In this document: in pieces, positions 60,869 to 64,000 of the stretch
How the letters are laid out: the number at the start of each line of letters is the position of its first letter
How positions within the stretch are numbered: the stretch's first letter is position 1
DNA from: Bos javanicus
Lineage: Eukaryota; Chordata; Mammalia; Artiodactyla; Bovidae
Length of the DNA: 64,000 nucleotides
NCBI RefSeq assembly: GCF_032452875.1
Contig: NW_026894291.1
Location: 89,993-153,992 of the forward strand
Direction of reading: 5' to 3'
The notes under the pieces: model-generated
The model's database searches: none
What the model was told of the DNA's origin: nothing
Seen by the model: only the letters and a program-made list of their open reading frames with translations
Program-made: the position numbers and the translations under genes

Positions 60869-63413
60869 TGATCACGTGACTGAGCATGCACTGTTCACGT
60901 GGCTGATCATACACTGATCACGTGATGATCATGCACTGATCACTTGATATCATGCACTGATCACATGGCTGATCATACACTGTTCACGTGTTCGACCATG
61001 CACTGATCACGTGGCTGATCATACACTGCTCACGTAACTGATCATGCACTGATCACGTGGCTATCATGCACTGATCACGTGGCTGAACATGCACTGTTCA
61101 CGTGGCTGATCACACACCTGTCACGTGACATATCATGCACTGATCACGCGGCACTCATGCACTGATCACGTGGCTGATCATACTCTGCTCACGTAACTCA
61201 TCATGCACATCACGCGACTATCATGCACTGCTCACGTGGCTCGTCATGGAATGATCACGTGGTTACTATATACTGGTCACGTGACTGATCATGCACAGAT
61301 CACGAATGATCATGCACTGATCACGTGACTGATCATGTACTGATCACGTGACTGATCATGCACTGATCACGTGGCTATCATGCACTGATCACGTGGCTGA
61401 TCATGCACGATCACGTAGCAACCATGTACTGGTCATGACTGATCATGCACTGATCATGCACTGATCTGCACTGATCACGTGGCTCATCATGCACTGATCA
61501 CGTGTCTGATCACACACGTATCACGTGACTGATCATGCACTGATCACGTGGCTACCATGCAGTGATCACGTGGCTGTCCTGCACTGATCACGTGGATATC
61601 ATGCACTGATCACGTGGCTGATCATACACGATCACATGACCGATCATGCACTGATCACGTGGCTATCATGCACCGATCACGTATTATCATGCACTGATTA
61701 CGCGCTGATCACGCACGATCATGAAGCTGATCATGCACTGATCACGTGACTGATCATGCACTGATCACGTGACTGATCATGCACTGATCAGTGACTGATC
61801 ATGCACTGTTCACGTGACTGATCATGCACTGATCACGTGACTGATCATGCACTGATCACGTGGCTATCATGCACGGATCACATGGCTGATCATGCAATGA
61901 TCACGTGGCTACTATGTACTGGTCACGTGACTGATCATGCACTGATCACGTAATTGATCATGCACTGATTATGTGGCTGATCATGCACTGATCACGTGGC
62001 TGATCATGCAATGATCACGTGATGATGATGCACTGATCACGCGACTGATCAGGCACTGATCACGTGACTATCATGCACTGATCACTTGGCTGATCATACA
62101 CTGATCACGCGACTGATCATGCACTGATTGCGCGGCTGATCATGCACTGATCACGTGACTGATCATGCACTGATCACGTGGCTATCATTTACCACGCACT
62201 GATCATGCAATGATCATGAAGCACATGTACTGTCACGTGACTGATCATGTACTGATCACGTGACTCACGCACTGATCACGTGGCTATCATGCACTGTTCA
62301 CGTGGCTGATCATGCACTGATCATGTAGCTACCATGTACCGTCACGTGACTGATCATACACCGATCAGGTGACTGATCATGCACTGATCACGCTATCATG
62401 CACTGATTACGCATGACTGCTTAATGATCATGCAGCTTCCATGTACCGGCCAGTATCATGCACTGATCACGTGACTGATCATGCACTGATCACGTGGTTG
62501 ATCACACTGATCACTTGACTGATCATGCACTGATCACGTGGCTGATCATGCACTGATCACGTGGTTGCTCATGGACTGATCACGTGGCTGATCATACACT
62601 GATCACGTGACTATCATGCACTGATCACGGGCTGATCACGCACTGATTCGCTGGCTGATCATGCACTGATCACGTACATGATCATGCACTGATCACGTGA
62701 CTGATCATGCACTGATCACGGGTTATCATACTGATCACGTGACTGACCATGCACTGATCACGTGGATGATCATGCACTGATCACGTGGTTGATCATGCAC
62801 TGATCACGTGGCTATCATGCACTGATCACGTGGCTGATCATGCACTGATCACGACTGATCATGCACTGATCACGTGGCTGATCATGCACTGATCACGCGG
62901 CTGGTCATGCACTGATCACGTGGCTGATCATGCACTGATCACGTGCTGATCATGCATTGATCACGTGTCTGATCATGCACTGATCACGTGGCTATCATGC
63001 ACTGCTCACGGCTGATCATGCACTGATCACGCAGTTACCATGTACTGGTCACATGACTGATCATGCACTGATCACGTGATTGATCATGCACTGATCATCG
63101 CTGATCACGCACTGACCACGGTTGATCAAGTAATGATCACGTGGCTGATCATGCACTGATCACGTGATTGATCATGCACTGATCACGTGACTGATCATGC
63201 ACTGATCACGTGGCTATCATGCACTGATCACGCGGACGATCGTGCACTGATCACGTAGCTATCATGCACTGATCACGTGGCTGATCATGCACTGATCACG
63301 TGGCTGATCATGCACTGATACCGTGACTGAGCATGGACTGATCACATGACTATCATGTAGTGATCACGTGACTTAATGGCCTGATCATGTGACTGATCAT
63401 GCACTGATCATGT
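60869..63413. repeat. 1.706-type array, irregular
   Basis: S-tail block well kept (CACACACCTGTC at about 61,112). Two 11-mer repeats at about 61,445. From 62,170 many broken monomers (ATCATTTACCACGCACTG; GACTGCTTAATGATC). Longest core-to-core interval in the right part. No gene seen. Confidence 0.78.
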
Positions 63414-63671
63414 TTGCTATCATACACTGATCATGTGCCTCTGGAGGCACAACAAAGAGCTGAGTAGGCACGAATCAGACAGTCAGCAAATAATCATGAA
63501 CTCAGCTGTGAGGAATCATGCTGCTCAGCTGGCACAATCAAGCAGCTGAGCAGGCAGGAATTACGCAGCACAGCTGACAATTGTCAAGCAGATGACAGGC
63601 AGGAATCGCAGCGCTCAGCTGGCAATTGTCAAGCAGATGAGCAGACAGTAATCACGCAGCTCAGCAGGCCC
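63414..63671. repeat. Diverged core A, S subtype, eroded
   Basis: Changes: GGCACAACAAAG, AATCAGACAGTC, AGCAAATAATCATGAAC, GGCACAATC, GAATCGCAGCGCTC; ends GGCCCAGATC. Confidence 0.78.
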
Positions 63672-64000
63672 AGATCACGTGACTGAGCATGCACTGTCTA
63701 CGTGGCTGATCATTACACTGATCACGTGATGATCATGCACTGATCACTTGGATATCATGCACTGATCACGTGGCTGATCATACACTGTTCACGTGTCTGA
63801 CCATGCACTGATCAGTGTTGATCATGCACTGCTCACGTAACTGATCATGCACTGATCACGTGGCTATCATGCACTGAATACGTGGCTGAACATGCACTGT
63901 TCACGTGGCTGATCACACACCTGTCACGCGACTATCATGCACTGATCACGTGGTATCATGCACTGATCACGTGGCTGATCATACTGATCAATGCACTCAT
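63672..64000. repeat. 1.706-type array, S tail, cut by the window end
   Basis: S-tail marks GTGATGATC, CACTTGGATATC, GTGTCTGACC and CACACACCTGTC (about 63,916). The array continues past the window. Confidence 0.8.

Larger units (their letters stand above)
1..64000. repeat. 23-bp satellite array, bovine 1.706 (satellite III) type, spanning the window
   Basis: Nearly every stretch resolves into 23-bp monomers made of a 12-mer GATCACGTGACT (or ...GTGGCT) and an 11-mer GATCATGCACT. A common 22-bp form has CTATCATGC in place of CTGATCATGC. The 12+11 structure with GATC in each half is what I recall for calf satellite 1.706. The only non-satellite DNA seen is the LTR in six places between 1.97 and 9.8 kb. 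Repeat type, absence of genes and the embedded bovine LTR all point to a bovine centromeric or pericentromeric region. The family name is from memory; the monomer structure is read directly. Confidence 0.87.

Noticed and set aside
1..64000. Plasmid iterons or a bacterial origin with GATC sites
   Set aside because: 22-23-bp direct repeats with GATC resemble iterons, but tens of kb of them, an endogenous retrovirus LTR and no replication gene point to vertebrate satellite.
1..64000. tRNA, rRNA or telomere repeats
   Set aside because: No cloverleaf-like segments, no rRNA-like sequence and no TTAGGG runs were noticed.

Overview
The window is satellite DNA from end to end. It is built on a 23-bp monomer made of two related halves, GATCACGTGACT (12 bp) and GATCATGCACT (11 bp). 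A 22-bp variant lacks one G (CTATCA for CTGATCA). This monomer and its 12+11 structure match, from memory, the bovine 1.706 g/cm3 satellite (satellite III). Six tandem units between about 1.58 and 9.8 kb contain a ~600-bp retroviral LTR and match bovine satellite 1.711a, whose published unit I recall as about 1.41 kb (the first spacing here is 1413 bp). The source is therefore most likely a centromeric or pericentromeric array of cattle or a close bovine relative. No database search was possible, so the names rest on recall and on the internal structure.

Layout. (1) 1 to ~1,580: 1.706-type array with one A-type and one B-type diverged core. (2) ~1,580 to 9,803: an island of six 1.711a-type units. 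Each has a one-sided LTR (TGCCGG...CCGGCA), a tRNA-Lys3-like primer binding site, a diverged satellite core and a ~550-700 bp tail of 23-mers; the sixth is cut off 28 bp after its primer binding site. (3) 9,804 to ~13.3 kb: older-looking 1.706 array with many substitutions. (4) ~13.3 to ~49 kb: highly homogenised 1.706 array punctuated by ~265-bp diverged cores. From 25 kb on, two core subtypes (here R and S) alternate and define two-core higher-order units of about 3 to 4.3 kb. (5) ~49 to 64 kb: the same organisation with a clear rise in small deletions and scrambled monomers, either an ageing array edge or poorer assembly consensus.

There are no credible protein-coding genes, structural RNA genes or CRISPR arrays. 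The open frames of 60-113 codons are by-products of the repeats: the same frame recurs in every core, and frames through the LTR shift with a homopolymer whose length varies. The diverged cores are not foreign insertions; they are 23-mers in register with the array that have stayed different from it.

The most interesting material is structural: how the LTR came to sit at one fixed site in the satellite with only its 5' side retained, the clean junctions of the 1.711a island, alternating subtypes in both satellites, a core at 18.3 kb that has been overwritten by the monomer consensus, and the very dense CACGTG E-box and TGATCA dyad content. I found no evidence for a new gene system.
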